From Prochlorococcus sp. AG-402-L09 (GTDB taxonomy: Bacteria > Cyanobacteriota > Cyanobacteriia > PCC-6307 > Cyanobiaceae), in the NCBI GenBank assembly GCA_003216715.1, contig QCIK01000002.1:1-64000 (forward strand): a stretch of 64,000 nt of DNA, written 5' to 3'. The notes under the pieces were generated by a model. That model was not told the origin of the DNA, made no database searches, and saw nothing but the letters and a program-made list of their open reading frames with translations. A program made the translations under genes and the position numbers. This document shows, piece by piece, positions 8,175 to 16,450 of this stretch. How positions within the stretch are numbered: the stretch's first letter is position 1; the number at the start of each line of letters is the position of its first letter.

Positions 8175-9704
8175 TTATATTCCTAGCTCGTCAATTAAAT
8201 TCTTTTGGAATTTAGAACCCAGAATGCTATTAGCAGCCATAGCACCACTGGCTGCTACAGGAGGAATCCCTATCCCTGGGAAGGTACTTGAACCGCACAT
8301 TAAAAGATTTTTAATTGGAGTTTTATTTCCTGGGAAAAGTCCTTTTGCTGCCGATAAGGCTGGACCATAACTTCCATGTTTTGTATTTAAAAATCTTTGA
8401 TGAGTAAGTGGTGTCCCTAGCATTTTTATTTCAATTCTTTCCTGAATATCAGGGATTAGTTTTCTTATCGGTTCCCAGAAGACTGAGCAACGCTCCTCTT
8501 TCGTTTTTTCATATTCGTTAGTGCCTATTTTAAGATTTTCCCATATCTCCCAAGGCTCATTAGCAGGTGTATATCCGTGAAGAATGTGTTTGTTGTGGGG
8601 TGACATTGTTGGATCCAACGCCGATGGTATAGAGAGAACTACTACATTTCTTTCAGCAGTAATACCTTTCGACCAATCATTAACCCATATTGAGTGGAGT
8701 GGAATATTTTCTAGACCTTCTGCATTAAACCCAAGATGTAGATGAAGAAATGACTTGCATTTTGGAGTAGTGGCCCTTTCATTCCTCCATTTTTGAGATA
8801 TGTCTTTTGGTATTAAATCAAGGGTGTTCCAAATGTCTGCATTACTAACAATATGATCTGCCAATATTGTCTCACCATTTTTTAGCTCAATTCCGATTGC
8901 TTTATTCCTTTTTATAATTATCTGACTTACTTTTGAATTAAGTCTAAGATTTCCTCCGAATGAGTAAATTCCATTTAATAGAGCCTTAACGATTGATTCA
9001 CTTCCTCCCTTTGGATACTCCAGGTAGGCATCTGGTTTAAACCAATCATCAAAAAGTGTTGCCATCGCAGCAGCATTCGTTTCGTCTTTGGATAAACCGC
9101 TTATTAGAAAACAAAGTAATTCAACCCAATTTCGTAAAAATGAATCTTCAAGATGTTCATCAACTAAATTCCCAAAAGCACCTCCTAGGTATTTAAAGTA
9201 TTTTAAGTGGGTGACGAGTGTTTTACTACGTCTTAAGAGCTGAAAAACAGTTTCCTTATTCTGATTTAGTGCTATTAGGGGAATTGCATTAGCTGCTGCA
9301 CCAATTGGTTTAATCACTTGAATAAAATGTTCCCATTCTTTAATGGCATCATTTCCGCTAATTGATTTGATCTGATCAAGGAATCGTCTATCTCCAACTC
9401 CAATCGTGAATTCACCCTCAGGAATTTGAACATTCCAATCCTTATATTTAATTAATTCAATTTTTTGGTTAAGAGCCTTGAGGACTTGACCTAATGGATT
9501 TGTCGTTGGCCAGGTACCTATTCCACTCCAAAGAGAGGGACCAGATTCAAATTTATAACCATTTTTCTCAAAGCCATGAGCGGCTCCTCCTGGTTTTGAG
9601 TGAGCTTCAAGGATTAGGACTTTTTTGCCAGCTTTTGCAAGTAATCCTCCGCAACATAATCCACCAATACCACTTCCAATTACTATTACTTCTGGATTTT
9701 TCAT
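8175..9704 (-). CDS. FAD-dependent oxidoreductase, carotenoid isomerase/phytoene desaturase-like
   Basis: A 509-residue flavoprotein. The N-terminal dinucleotide-binding motif VIGSGIGGLCCGGLLAKAG (about 6-24) is followed by LEAHSKPGGAAHGF, typical of the CrtI/CrtISO family. The C-terminal FAD contact region PGIGIPPVAASGAMAA lies at about 475-490. Family members desaturate or isomerise carotenoid precursors; CrtISO converts prolycopene to lycopene. I cannot separate CrtISO from its uncharacterised cyanobacterial relatives by eye, so I give no symbol. The fibrillin-like gene just upstream on the same strand also points to thylakoid lipid or pigment metabolism. Confidence 0.75.
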   Translation of the reverse strand: MKNPEVIVIGSGIGGLCCGGLLAKAGKKVLILEAHSKPGGAAHGFEKNGYKFESGPSLWSGIGTWPTTNPLGQVLKALNQKIELIKYKDWNVQIPEGEFTIGVGDRRFLDQIKSISGNDAIKEWEHFIQVIKPIGAAANAIPLIALNQNKETVFQLLRRSKTLVTHLKYFKYLGGAFGNLVDEHLEDSFLRNWVELLCFLISGLSKDETNAAAMATLFDDWFKPDAYLEYPKGGSESIVKALLNGIYSFGGNLRLNSKVSQIIIKRNKAIGIELKNGETILADHIVSNADIWNTLDLIPKDISQKWRNERATTPKCKSFLHLHLGFNAEGLENIPLHSIWVNDWSKGITAERNVVVLSIPSALDPTMSPHNKHILHGYTPANEPWEIWENLKIGTNEYEKTKEERCSVFWEPIRKLIPDIQERIEIKMLGTPLTHQRFLNTKHGSYGPALSAAKGLFPGNKTPIKNLLMCGSSTFPGIGIPPVAASGAMAANSILGSKFQKNLIDELGI

Positions 9705-9799
9705 TCCTTTTTTATTAAGGGGTTTTTCTTCTTTAGTGTTTCTACAACAAATTCTTCAGAACTGCTTGAATAAAGTCAGTATTTAAGGAGGTAATTTAC

Positions 9800-10561
9800 T
9801 TAAATTTTTGTTTGGTCTAGAAGAGGAATTGATGGACGTATGTAAACAAATAAAGCTCCGTGCATATCTCTAATGATTCTTAAATCTTCGTCAACATAGA
9901 TCACGCTAATCTCACAAGTTGGATTTTCTTTGTTCCATGGCAGAAGTTTCCATACGGTCTTTACTGGATACCACCTTTCCATGAGAATATTGTCTAAAAA
10001 AGGAATTTTTCCTAGTCCATCCACCTTTGATACTTTAGTCTTCTCTAACTCCATTGAAAGAATGTTGTCTTTTAGTTGAAGCCCCTTAGCCAGAGTTATG
10101 ACTCGACCACCAAAGGTAGGCAAAAGCTTAAACCACCCAAGGATTGGGATGGTTGTAAGTCCAAAGATAGTGGTATCAAAGGTGGAGATCATTTCCCCTT
10201 TAATAAAATTGAGGTGCTGACCGACTCTTCCCACTGTTGATAAACCAAATGATCCAACTTGTAAAAGATGAAGCTTGAAAAATAAATCGCTTTTTGATTT
10301 GTCGTTTAAAGCTTTTTCAATGGCTAAAAAAAATGGAGAACTTCTAAATAATTCAACTGATGAGTAAATAAGCTCCCATTCACCTTCAATAGAACTCTGA
10401 GTTATTTCATCTGATAGTGGCAGTAGATCTTCAACTAGTTTATTCATCTCTACTAATTTATTCTGGTACATAGGAGCAATCATTGCGTTCATCCTTTGAC
10501 CTCTATCTGTTGCTGCTGCTACCTGGTAAATAAGGGCTTTGAGATCCTTCCTGTCTTGCAT
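9800..10561 (-). CDS. PAP/fibrillin family protein
   Basis: This 253-residue protein has the fibrillin lipocalin-like pattern: a helical start (LKALIYQVAAATDRGQR), then GEWELIYSS at about 81-89, a long beta-rich middle and a short C-terminal block with DEDLRIIRD and LFVYIRP, which is the usual PAP_fibrillin end. Such proteins coat plastoglobules or thylakoid membranes and are linked to photoprotection. It lies about 95 bp upstream of the CrtISO-like gene on the same strand. Confidence 0.8.
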   Translation of the reverse strand: MQDRKDLKALIYQVAAATDRGQRMNAMIAPMYQNKLVEMNKLVEDLLPLSDEITQSSIEGEWELIYSSVELFRSSPFFLAIEKALNDKSKSDLFFKLHLLQVGSFGLSTVGRVGQHLNFIKGEMISTFDTTIFGLTTIPILGWFKLLPTFGGRVITLAKGLQLKDNILSMELEKTKVSKVDGLGKIPFLDNILMERWYPVKTVWKLLPWNKENPTCEISVIYVDEDLRIIRDMHGALFVYIRPSIPLLDQTKI

Positions 10562-10691
10562 TTTATTGAATTGGTTAATTCGTTCTTAACACCTTGACCT
10601 TAACTAATATTTCCTAAAGACCTTAAGTTTATATATAGGCTTAACAAGTAATATTTGAGCGTTTCTCATTGATTTGGCTTATAACATTCAT

Positions 10692-10844
10692 ATGATTACA
10701 GCTAAAACCTTACTACTTATAATATTTGTTCCCTTGGCATGTCTTAAAGTTTTTGGCTTCTATAAAAAAATTCTCAAGTTCTCAGAACCGTCTTTAAAGC
10801 AAATAAAAGCAAAATTAGAAAGATCATTTGCAATAGATAGCTAG
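10692..10844 (+). CDS. Small membrane protein (50 aa)
   Basis: The frame reads MITAKTLLLIIFVPLACLK and then a basic amphipathic tail ending ERSFAIDS. One N-terminal membrane helix, with a Cys at its end. It lies between the fibrillin gene (opposite strand) and the H1-like gene. Not recognised. Confidence 0.45.
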   Translation: MITAKTLLLIIFVPLACLKVFGFYKKILKFSEPSLKQIKAKLERSFAIDS

Positions 10845-11134
10845 GTTGATTGGTCGAATTTTTGTGTTTTATGGCGATTATTACTTACCTTTTTATAGCA
10901 AGAATAAATCTTTTTTTCCTTCTTGATAGTCATTTTAGGCTTAAGTGAGACTTTAGCTAAATTTTTTCTAAATAAGCCTATGACTTGTTTTTTGTACTCC
11001 TTATTCCTTTTTATGATTAGTTTTTTGTATAAATTAATAAGATGCAAATGCTATTTACATCTACATGTAAATAGATTGTTCGGTTTGGATACCCACAATG
11101 TGCTAGATGTTGTATATAGGTAATTCTTAATTCA

Positions 11135-11752
11135 ATGTCTCAATTAAGTATCAAAGTTAGCGCTAAAGGCGAAGCCATGATCGCTACTCTTCAAAAGGAA
11201 ATTTTTAACCGAAGAAGAAAAAAAGTAACAGCATCACAAGTTGTTGAAACTCTTGTAGAGAGCGGGGCTAAGTCACAATCTGATAAGCGTTATGCTGCTT
11301 CTTGGAAAAACTTAATAAAGGATATTGAGAAAGCTGCAAAAGTTTCTGAGTTACATGGTAATAAGCCGGCAAATGTTAGTGCTGATGAATGGGCTTTGAT
11401 TCTTTCTCACCGTACTCGTAAGTCCTCAAGTGCTAAGAAGGTATCAGCAAAACCCTCAGCTAAAAAGGCTGCTGTCAAGAAAACTGTTGCTAAAAAGGCC
11501 GCCATCAAAAAAACTGCTGCTAAAAAAGTAATTGCAAAGAAAGCAGTAACTAAAGCTGCTCCAGCCAAGAGCGCTGCAAAAGCAAAAGTCAAGACTTCTA
11601 AAGTTAAAACAGCAGTTAAGAAAGTAGCTTCTGCTCAAGCTAAAAAAGCAACTTCAATCGCTAACTCAGTTTCAAAGAGAGCATCTAAGGCTGTAGCGGG
11701 AAGACCTGCTAAGCGTGCAAGAAAAGTTAGTCTTAAAGCTGTAAAAGCTTAG
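11135..11752 (+). CDS. Histone H1-like protein with globular N-domain and lysine-rich tail (205 aa)
   Basis: Residues 1-90 form a domain starting MSQLSIKVSAKGEAMIATL and continuing RRRKKVTASQVVETLVES. The second half is a tail of Ala-Lys-Lys repeats like that of eukaryotic H1 and bacterial HctB-type proteins. It ends with AGRPAKRARK, an AT-hook-like GRP core. It is probably a DNA-binding, nucleoid-associated protein. A paralog at 22165-22683 has a nearly identical N-domain but a shorter tail. Both genes are followed within about 10 bp by the same folded RNA element. Tail repeats cause spurious open frames on the other strand. Confidence 0.8.
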   Translation: MSQLSIKVSAKGEAMIATLQKEIFNRRRKKVTASQVVETLVESGAKSQSDKRYAASWKNLIKDIEKAAKVSELHGNKPANVSADEWALILSHRTRKSSSAKKVSAKPSAKKAAVKKTVAKKAAIKKTAAKKVIAKKAVTKAAPAKSAAKAKVKTSKVKTAVKKVASAQAKKATSIANSVSKRASKAVAGRPAKRARKVSLKAVKA

Positions 11753-11759
11753 TCAATAA

Positions 11760-11812
11760 GCCAGATCCGTTAAAGCGGCCTGAAAAGTGCAATGCTTTTC
11801 TCTGGCTATTTT
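11760..11812 (+). ncRNA. Structured 3'-UTR element after the H1-like gene (copy A)
   Basis: Eight bases after the stop codon the sequence folds as a three-way junction: outer stem CCAG/CTGG, a small hairpin CCG-ttaaag-CGG, and a larger hairpin GAAAAG-tgcaatg-CTTTTC, followed by TATTTT. The downstream region of the paralog at 22690 has the same layout with compensatory changes. It could be an unusual terminator, an mRNA-stabilising element or a protein-binding site. Confidence 0.55.
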
Positions 11813-11825
11813 AGTAACTATGACA

Positions 11826-12152
11826 TTAGTATCCCAAGCCTACATTGCCTTTTGTGTAGCCTTGGCAGTAGTACTTGGCATGGTAGTAGTGATTAGTAAT
11901 ATCAGCTTTCTCTCCTTCTAGTCCATCGATTCTTTTCTTTCCTAATTTCAATTCTCTTGCAGCCTTTTCCCCTGTAATTAAATCAGCGCTTAGACGTCCG
12001 CAAATATCATTCACTTTGAAGTCTTTCGCTGAAGGACCTCTGACATAGCCTGCAAAAAATGCCAGAAATAATCCAAGGGTTACAAACCTTCGGTGGTTTC
12101 TCCACCATTCATAACTATTTAGATTTAGTTTCTTTTTTAAACCAATGTACAT
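11826..12152 (-). CDS. Small membrane-anchored protein (108 aa)
   Basis: A basic N-terminus (MYIGLKKKLNLNSYEWWRN) precedes a single hydrophobic segment at about residues 24-38 (VTLGLFLAFFAGYV). The rest is soluble with two Cys (DICGRLSA and KYYCQGYT) and many Tyr near the end. Possibly periplasmic or lumenal with one disulfide. No known domain. Confidence 0.65.
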   Translation of the reverse strand: MYIGLKKKLNLNSYEWWRNHRRFVTLGLFLAFFAGYVRGPSAKDFKVNDICGRLSADLITGEKAARELKLGKKRIDGLEGEKADITNHYYHAKYYCQGYTKGNVGLGY

Positions 12153-12298
12153 TTATATAAATGATAGATTTGTTCACCTTAGGCTTTAGTCCCTTTCTTT
12201 ATTGATGAAGTTCTTGATAGGTAAATATTTTAGCTTATTCACTTAGTTAATGAATTAACCCTATTCGCTTTTCAATTGATCATATTCACCAGTTACGA

Positions 12299-12913
12299 TT
12301 GGATTATTGGCAAATGTATTTACGAATGCTTGAGAAAATTTCAAAAGATGATTGGCAATATTTTGTCCCATTTTTGGCTTGCACTATTTGCTTCTTTGCA
12401 ACAGATTTCTTAGGAATAATTGATAAGACTTCTATTGCTTATTGGTCTGGACGTTTGTTTTATGAGCCATACAGGATTATTACATCCCATTTTTTTCATG
12501 GTGACTTTAATCATTTATTGGCAAATATCTCTGGAATCATCGTAGCTAGATATTTTCTTAAATCTTTAGGCCTTCAAAGTAACTATTTCTTTCTGGCTTT
12601 TATTGTTTTGATAATGCCTCTCCAAGCGTTCATTTGTTGGTGCGTAGATATTTTAGTTTATAGAAATCCTATGTCTCTAGCCATTGGCTTTAGTGGCGTT
12701 TTATTTGGTATCGACGCGTTTATTCTAATGACTACAATTTATGGAAAGAAAAGATTTTTTTTTATTGGATGCGACCTAAAGAAAGATACAAGATTACTTA
12801 AATCTATTTCTGTACTGACAGGTATTGGAATTATTTGGTCATTCTTACCTGGAATTAGTTTGTTAGGTCATATGTCTGGACTTTTGGCAGGATTTCTACT
12901 GTTTTGGCTCTAA
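12299..12913 (+). CDS. Rhomboid family intramembrane serine protease
   Basis: About 204 residues with six predicted membrane helices. The family landmarks are present: HFFHGDFNHLLAN at about 64-76, the catalytic GFSG motif with Ser132, and the catalytic His191 in GHMSGLLAG. Rhomboids cut membrane proteins within their helices; the substrate here is unknown. The frame begins with TTG at 12299; an ATG at 12314 gives MYLRMLEK and may be the true start. Confidence 0.8.
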   Translation: MDYWQMYLRMLEKISKDDWQYFVPFLACTICFFATDFLGIIDKTSIAYWSGRLFYEPYRIITSHFFHGDFNHLLANISGIIVARYFLKSLGLQSNYFFLAFIVLIMPLQAFICWCVDILVYRNPMSLAIGFSGVLFGIDAFILMTTIYGKKRFFFIGCDLKKDTRLLKSISVLTGIGIIWSFLPGISLLGHMSGLLAGFLLFWL

Positions 12914-13001
12914 ACAAACAATTGATTTGATCTTATTGCTTCTTAAGAAAAACGTAATCATTTGAATAGTTAAAAGCCTCAACTCAACTTTAATTGAGTT
13001 G

Positions 13002-13030
13002 ACTTCACTTCACTTCACTTCACTTCACTT
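13002..13030. repeat. ACTTC pentanucleotide microsatellite
   Basis: ACTTC is repeated almost six times without interruption. The repeat covers the stop codon of the minus-strand gene that ends at 13020, so slippage would alter the last residues of that protein. A short inverted repeat (AACTCAA...TTGAGTT) just before it may serve as a weak terminator. Confidence 0.85.
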
Positions 13031-13280
13031 GATAAACTTTTGACCTTCCATTGCATTTACGCACCGCCCATTCGATTGGAGATTTTAAACTTTCTTGTTC
13101 AACACAAATAGTCTGATAATTAGCCCATTTAGCTATTGGCCCTAATCTTATTGCAATTAGTGCAAGGCTAAACGCACATAAAAATGCACATAACAGCAAA
13201 GCAATTCCGGTAAATAGATCATTAAACTTGAACTTCTTTTCTGTCAGATTGAAGTTCTTATTTTTCTTGGTCTCACTCAT
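13020..13280 (-). CDS. Small membrane protein (86 aa) ending in a microsatellite
   Basis: A polar, Lys/Asn-rich N-terminus is followed by a membrane segment at about residues 24-46 (GIALLLCAFLCAFSLALIAI) and a short exported or cytoplasmic tail with two Cys (TICVEQ and RKCNGR). The stop codon lies inside the ACTTC repeat. Function unknown. Confidence 0.65.
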   Translation of the reverse strand: MSETKKNKNFNLTEKKFKFNDLFTGIALLLCAFLCAFSLALIAIRLGPIAKWANYQTICVEQESLKSPIEWAVRKCNGRSKVYQVK

Positions 13281-13417
13281 AGAACTAATGGGTTGGAATA
13301 AAATGCCTCAATATTTAAAGTCTTATATACTGTTACCTCTTTTATGGTGGCATAGCTAATAAAAGGTGTATGAATTTTATAGATCTATTTATTGATAGTT
13401 AACAGTTGGAAATTTTC

Positions 13418-13621
13418 TTAGGTTCCTTCATTTGTCTTTTCCCCATTAAACATCCTTTTCTCCCCGATCACGATGGTTAACCATCCAATTGCTAGAAGCC
13501 CTCCAGCTTGATAGTCTCCTTTTAGAAAATCAAATAGAGCGAGGGTGCTTGCAGAAATAGCAAGAGTTCGAACAGCAAACCTTGCAAAGGTAATTTTCTT
13601 TTTTTTAATAGGTTTATTCAT
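13418..13621 (-). CDS. Small two-helix membrane protein (67 aa)
   Basis: It begins MNKPIKKKKITFARFAVRT, a basic start that should remain in the cytoplasm, then has hydrophobic segments near residues 18-30 and 38-51. It is part of a run of small minus-strand genes from 16.3 kb down to 13.0 kb. Not recognised. Confidence 0.6.
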   Translation of the reverse strand: MNKPIKKKKITFARFAVRTLAISASTLALFDFLKGDYQAGGLLAIGWLTIVIGEKRMFNGEKTNEGT

Positions 13622-13672
13622 ATCCCCATTTTGCAGGGACTAACTTAGTAAAACAAATTTTGGTTGGATGAG

Positions 13673-13885
13673 TTATTGAAATTTATTCTTTTGAAAACAC
13701 TTTGTTAATAGAATTAAATCTATCATTTCTTCTTTGTCGTAAGAAGATTGATCCTTTTCCCTAACACCGCTTCCCTCTGTTAAACCTTGTAGTTCTAGTT
13801 TCTTTCTAATCAACATTTTTCTTTCTGCACTTGAAAGACTTTTAAAACGGTTTTTCCTTTTTTCACGACTTTTACTATTGCTCAT
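13673..13885 (-). CDS. Small basic protein (70 aa)
   Basis: The N-terminal half is strongly basic (SKSREKRKNRFKSLSSAER) and likely helical; the C-terminal half is acidic with DKEEMIDLILLTKCF. It might bind nucleic acid, but nothing beyond composition supports that. No family known to me. Confidence 0.55.
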   Translation of the reverse strand: MSNSKSREKRKNRFKSLSSAERKMLIRKKLELQGLTEGSGVREKDQSSYDKEEMIDLILLTKCFQKNKFQ

Positions 13886-13944
13886 TGGATTTGCTTAATA
13901 ATAAGTTGTCTATTAATAATGAATTGATAATTGTTCTTACTAGT

Positions 13945-14247
13945 TTAATTCATTAAATAATTGTTATCTAGTAGTGCATCAATGACTTTTGCTCCTCTTG
14001 ATTTATTCCCAAGAGAAAGGGGATTGGCCTTATCTAGTATTGAAGCAAAGCAGGTAATCCAAGTACTACCTTTGCAGACTTGAGCAGCCTCGCAAATGTG
14101 TTTTGGTGCTTTTTTCGTGCAACCTAGAGTGCGAGAAAATTTAATAGATTCTAATTGAGTATCAAGTTCTAATTCTAGTAATGAAAATTCGTCTTTACTA
14201 ATACTTTCACCAGCAGCGTAGCTTTCAAGCAAAATTTGATAGTTCAT
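13945..14247 (-). CDS. KHIC-motif small protein, paralog 1 (100 aa)
   Basis: The signature is APKHICEAAQVCKGSTWIT followed by FASILDKANP. The same order (Ile-Cys, then Gly-Ser-x-x-Ile, then AxILDxxxP) appears in genes at 22795-23091 and 26148-26429. The N-terminus is helical and acidic. No function is known to me; three copies within 13 kb suggest a lineage-expanded family. Confidence 0.7.
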   Translation of the reverse strand: MNYQILLESYAAGESISKDEFSLLELELDTQLESIKFSRTLGCTKKAPKHICEAAQVCKGSTWITCFASILDKANPLSLGNKSRGAKVIDALLDNNYLMN

Positions 14248-14276
14248 TATTTAAAGAGTTTTAGGAATATTGAAAA

Positions 14277-14468
14277 TTAAGATCGAAAAAGTTTTTCTAA
14301 ATCTTGCTTCACTTTCTCCAATTCATTTAGTTCTTTTTGGTTTGTTTTTTGCCCCCATTTATCTACTTCTCCAGTCCGACCATTTTTAATTGTCATCCTT
14401 ATCCACCAAAATTGAAGACTCAAGAAAATCAGAGCAAAAAAAATTAGTTCAAGAGTTCCTTGTTTCAT
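14277..14468 (-). CDS. Small membrane protein with charged tail (63 aa)
   Basis: Residues 6-24 form a membrane helix (LELIFFALIFLSLQFWWIR). The rest is a charged helix (KELNELEKVKQDLEKLFRS) likely to form a coiled coil on the cytoplasmic side. It lies 29 bp downstream of the start of the KHIC paralog in the same minus-strand run. Confidence 0.6.
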   Translation of the reverse strand: MKQGTLELIFFALIFLSLQFWWIRMTIKNGRTGEVDKWGQKTNQKELNELEKVKQDLEKLFRS

Positions 14469-14529
14469 CCCAAACTATTCTAATAAATCGAACTTTTTCT
14501 TATCGTTGTACTCATTTTTCATGTATTGA

Positions 14530-14649
14530 TTACTCATTAGGATCAACTTCAGTGATTTTTAGATTTAAGCCAACGTAGAGAAGAATACCTCCAATAAGAG
14601 GGGTCCAAAGACCCAATGGGTTTAAATCATGTGATTGCAGAAATTCCAT
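14530..14649 (-). CDS. Very small membrane protein (39 aa)
   Basis: It starts MEFLQSHDLNPLGLWTPLI, continues through one hydrophobic helix (GGILLYVGLNL) and ends KITEVDPNE. Its ATG (complement 14647-14649) directly abuts the stop of the gene at 14650-14841, so the two are probably translated together. Confidence 0.55.
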   Translation of the reverse strand: MEFLQSHDLNPLGLWTPLIGGILLYVGLNLKITEVDPNE

Positions 14650-14841
14650 TTATTCTTCATCTCTTCTAATGATGATTTGATTTGTTTTATATTCAGATAC
14701 TACCCTATTAGCTATTTCAACAATAAATGAATTTGGACAGTGTAAAGCCTCTTGTAACTCAGCTAATTCATCAGAAATAAACTCTATACTTCTTGCAATC
14801 ACTGCTTGATGTTCTTCTTTTGGTTCCCATTCATTAGCCAT
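14650..14841 (-). CDS. Small acidic protein (63 aa)
   Basis: It reads MANEWEPKEEHQAVIARSI then FISDELAELQEALHCPNSF. The start resembles that of its upstream neighbour at 14848-15006 (MPEEWQPTNEELEVIDSAW): both open with a Glu-Trp-x-Pro segment and a helix, so they may be distant paralogs. Soluble, function unknown. Confidence 0.6.
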   Translation of the reverse strand: MANEWEPKEEHQAVIARSIEFISDELAELQEALHCPNSFIVEIANRVVSEYKTNQIIIRRDEE

Positions 14842-14847
14842 TTATTT

Positions 14848-15006
14848 TCATTGATAATGATCTGCTATTTTGTTAAGCATTTTTGAAATATATTTTTCAG
14901 TTGCAGTTGTTTGCTCTTTTATTTTTTCGCATGCGACCTTAACTTGCATCCATGCACTGTCTATTACTTCAAGTTCTTCATTTGTAGGCTGCCATTCTTC
15001 AGGCAT
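14848..15006 (-). CDS. Small helical protein (52 aa)
   Basis: It begins MPEEWQPTNEELEVIDSAW and goes on as one long polar helix (VKVACEKIKEQTTATEKYI). It is separated by 6 bp from the gene at 14650-14841 and by 1 bp from the gene at 15008-15103, an operon-like arrangement. No family recognised. Confidence 0.55.
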   Translation of the reverse strand: MPEEWQPTNEELEVIDSAWMQVKVACEKIKEQTTATEKYISKMLNKIADHYQ

Positions 15007-15007
15007 A

Positions 15008-15103
15008 TTAAATATGAGTTAAACCAAACATGATCCCTTTAGAGATTGCCCATCCAATACCTAGGCATATAACAACTGTAAAAAGTGTTTTTAAAAGGTC
15101 CAT
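15008..15103 (-). CDS. Very small membrane protein (31 aa)
   Basis: The frame reads MDLLKTLFTVVICLGIGWA and ends ISKGIMFGLTHI: a single membrane helix. The tight packing with neighbours (6 bp upstream gap, 1 bp downstream) supports it as a real gene despite its length. Confidence 0.5.
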   Translation of the reverse strand: MDLLKTLFTVVICLGIGWAISKGIMFGLTHI

Positions 15104-15109
15104 ACTCTT

Positions 15110-15310
15110 TTAGTCCCTTCCAAATGCAGTTCTTAACGAACTTGAAAATTCGAATTGAACCCCATCATTAGATGAACCTAGGTTTTGAATTAGCTTTGAA
15201 CTGGCAAATCTTGATTGAGTTGATGAATAAATTGATTGAGATTTTACTGCTGATGATTTTACTGCCGCTGTTTTCTTTGCTGTTGCTCTTGTTGCTGTAG
15301 CTGAGGTCAT
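15110..15310 (-). CDS. Small Ala/Ser/Thr-rich protein (66 aa)
   Basis: A low-complexity N-terminus (MTSATATRATAKKTAAVKS) is followed by a Ser-rich region and VQFEFSSSLRTAFGRD. The start recalls the Ala-Lys tails of the H1-like proteins in composition only. Likely disordered. No known function. Confidence 0.55.
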   Translation of the reverse strand: MTSATATRATAKKTAAVKSSAVKSQSIYSSTQSRFASSKLIQNLGSSNDGVQFEFSSSLRTAFGRD

Positions 15311-15373
15311 TAAAAAAATTGTATTTCTTACAACTTAGACAAACTGAGGTAAAAGGCGATACTTGTTAACTTT

Positions 15374-16291
15374 TTAAAATCTTAATATCATCAACCAAAG
15401 AGGGATTGATATGAGTGCGATGATCGTACTTAAGACAACAAGAGATGTGGCGTCCTCTTCATCTCTTGACGCTGCTTGGGATATTAGTAATACAGATATT
15501 GCTGTTGGCGCAGCTGATTGAAGTACTAAAGCTTCTTGCATGACGTTGGGTAATCTGATTGCTGAGGAAATGATCAACATAATGACTGGCAATCCAACAA
15601 GTTTCATGAATAAAGCATTTTTTATGGATATTATTTGGAGTTTTATTCTTGAGAGATTTGCTTTCCTCAGCCAACTTAGATTCATTCCAACGATTACTAG
15701 TGCTAAAACAATTACAACCCTTGAAGGTATCCATAGTAAGGCAGTTATTTGTTCATCCCATGGAGATGTATGAACAATTAATGCGCCAATTAATCCTTTT
15801 ACAGCTGGGCTGCTAAATATTGCTTTTATGAAATTCTTCCAATATGTATTAGAATTTAAAACTTTTGAAGGATCTGTTAGCAATATTGGTCCGATACTCC
15901 AAATTACTAATGTCGCACCAAGGTCAAAACCTATGCTGTAAATCAAAGCATAATTTGGAAGCAGTGCTAGTGAAACTGGTATTCCGAAATAGCCAGTATT
16001 TCCAAATGCGCTACCTAATTGAAGAGTTCTGTTTGGTATAAGGTTTTTTATCCTTGGAAAACTATTTAATGTAGTCATTAAGAAGCCTATAGCTACCAAT
16101 GCTAATGCAGCAGATTCTATTAATGGTAATTCTAGGCCAGACTTTAGTAATATCCCCATCAAGCTGATAGGAATTCCATAGATAATAAGGGGACGAGAAA
16201 TCGTTAGGGATAAATTTTTTTTAAATCGTCCGAGTAAATAACCTATTAAAAGACATGGTATTAATTCAGCTAATAGAAAGATTATTTCCAA
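15374..16291 (-). CDS. AEC family (auxin efflux carrier-like) permease
   Basis: A 305-residue integral membrane protein with about ten hydrophobic segments. It shows the AEC features of a five-helix repeat, the FGNTGYFGIPVSLAL block at about 95-109 and a C-terminal QSAAPTAISVLLISQ block with the helix-breaking Pro. The family exports small carboxylates or other anions; the substrate cannot be read from sequence. Within the 14-16 kb run it is the only large gene. Confidence 0.75.
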   Translation of the reverse strand: MEIIFLLAELIPCLLIGYLLGRFKKNLSLTISRPLIIYGIPISLMGILLKSGLELPLIESAALALVAIGFLMTTLNSFPRIKNLIPNRTLQLGSAFGNTGYFGIPVSLALLPNYALIYSIGFDLGATLVIWSIGPILLTDPSKVLNSNTYWKNFIKAIFSSPAVKGLIGALIVHTSPWDEQITALLWIPSRVVIVLALVIVGMNLSWLRKANLSRIKLQIISIKNALFMKLVGLPVIMLIISSAIRLPNVMQEALVLQSAAPTAISVLLISQAASRDEEDATSLVVLSTIIALISIPLWLMILRF

Positions 16292-16450
16292 CTGAGTAAA
16301 GCAAATATCATTTTAGTTTTCTGAGAATTTAGTAGTAGTTTTATTGATTATTTCTTTATTTTAACTTTAGTTTATCTTAATTAGTGCTTTTAAGGTTTTG
16401 GACATATGTTTCTTTTTCACTGATTGAGAAAGTTTTAATTCGTAATAAGC

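Noticed and set aside
10841-11047. Minus-strand frame of 68 codons rich in Lys
   Set aside because: It overlaps the end of the small gene at 10692-10844 and has the composition of AT-rich chance sequence; no ribosome site seen.
11407-11638. Two minus-strand open frames rich in Ala, Phe and Leu inside the H1-like gene
   Set aside because: They are mirror products of the Ala-Lys-Lys repeat on the plus strand and have no start context of their own.
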